Of a stretch of 6,288 nucleotides of DNA, positions 6,174 to 6,288 are shown in pieces. The notes under the pieces were generated by a model. That model saw nothing but the letters and a program-made list of their open reading frames with translations, did not search any database and had not been told where the DNA came from. Position 1 is the first letter of the stretch. Each line of letters begins with the position of its first letter. Location: contig DFJP01000099.1 of assembly GCA_002373085.1 (NCBI GenBank), positions 1 to 6,288 of the forward strand, given 5' to 3'. This DNA is from Caryophanales bacterium UBA3668. Lineage in GTDB: Bacteria > Bacillota_I > Bacilli_A > RFN20 > CAG-826. The position numbers and the translations under genes were made by a program.

Positions 6174-6288
6174 TTATTTGTTCTCCTTTTGATAATCGGA
6201 AATAGCTTTATTTAAATCTTTAATAATCATGTTTACTGTTTCCTTACTCATGTCATTAAGCGTGACACCAGCAGCAAGGAAGTGACCA
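6174..6288 (-). CDS. C-terminal end of an unidentified protein (partial)
   Basis: An open frame entering from the right edge encodes the last 37 full codons of a protein, starting GHFLAAGVTLNDM and ending KAISDYQKENK before TAA at 6174-6176. The visible part is hydrophilic and probably helical at its end. The frame is supported by continuity to the window edge, by its stop lying 2 nt before the cysQ-like ATG, and by that gene's ribosome site sitting inside it, as in a normal operon. I do not recognise the family from this fragment. Confidence 0.7.
   Translation of the reverse strand, partial: GHFLAAGVTLNDMSKETVNMIIKDLNKAISDYQKENK
6182..6187 (-). promoter_or_regulatory. Ribosome binding site of the cysQ-like gene
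   Basis: The minus strand reads AGGAGA with a 10-nt spacer to the ATG at 6171. It lies within the last codons of the upstream partial gene and supports the chosen start. Confidence 0.8.

Noticed and set aside
1..6288. CRISPR array, insertion sequence, integrase or phage remains
   Set aside because: No spaced direct repeats, transposase or integrase motifs, or long terminal inverted repeats were seen. The window has two tRNA loci, but no attachment-site-like duplication of a tRNA 3' end was found.

Overview
The window is AT-rich, densely packed, and reads cleanly with the standard bacterial code: TGA ends one gene, and the tryptophan codon checked directly is TGG. Together with Shine-Dalgarno sites of the AGGAGG type, bacterial tRNAs with encoded CCA ends, and protein families typical of low-GC Gram-positives, this suggests a Bacilli/Firmicutes or a Mycoplasmatota-like lineage that has kept code 11. 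A species cannot be named from the sequence alone.

Layout: (1) Positions 1-24 are the 3' end of a plus-strand tRNA, followed by a hairpin terminator at 32-58 that can serve both strands. (2) Positions 57-4102 form a minus-strand three-gene operon, read right to left: a VanZ-like small membrane protein, then two half-size ABC exporters. The stop of the VanZ-like gene is 1 nt from the next start, and the two ABC genes overlap by 8 nt. The ABC pair has the motif asymmetry of a heterodimeric type IV exporter (BmrCD/LmrCD/TM287-288 class): one degenerate and one consensus ATP site. (3) Positions 4103-4154 are a short divergent promoter region with a perfect extended -10 on the plus strand, a -10-like box on the minus strand, and an 8-bp inverted repeat. 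(4) Positions 4155-5270 on the plus strand encode the most unusual gene, a choline kinase/aminoglycoside-phosphotransferase-fold kinase fused in frame to a C-terminal NifU-type Fe-S scaffold domain. Its promoter lies so close to the ATG, with no Shine-Dalgarno site, that the mRNA is probably leaderless. (5) A tRNA-Gln(CUG) begins 5 nt after that stop codon and is followed by a second two-way terminator at 5362-5389. (6) Positions 5395-6288 are a minus-strand operon: the 3' end of an unidentified gene, then a CysQ-like 3'(2'),5'-bisphosphate nucleotidase.

How the parts relate: the VanZ/ABC operon is probably an envelope-related export or resistance module with unknown substrate. The kinase-NifU fusion and tRNA-Gln probably share one transcript. 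The CysQ-like gene converges on the tRNA and shares its terminator. There is no CRISPR array, insertion sequence or phage gene. The candidate for something undescribed is the kinase-NifU fusion.
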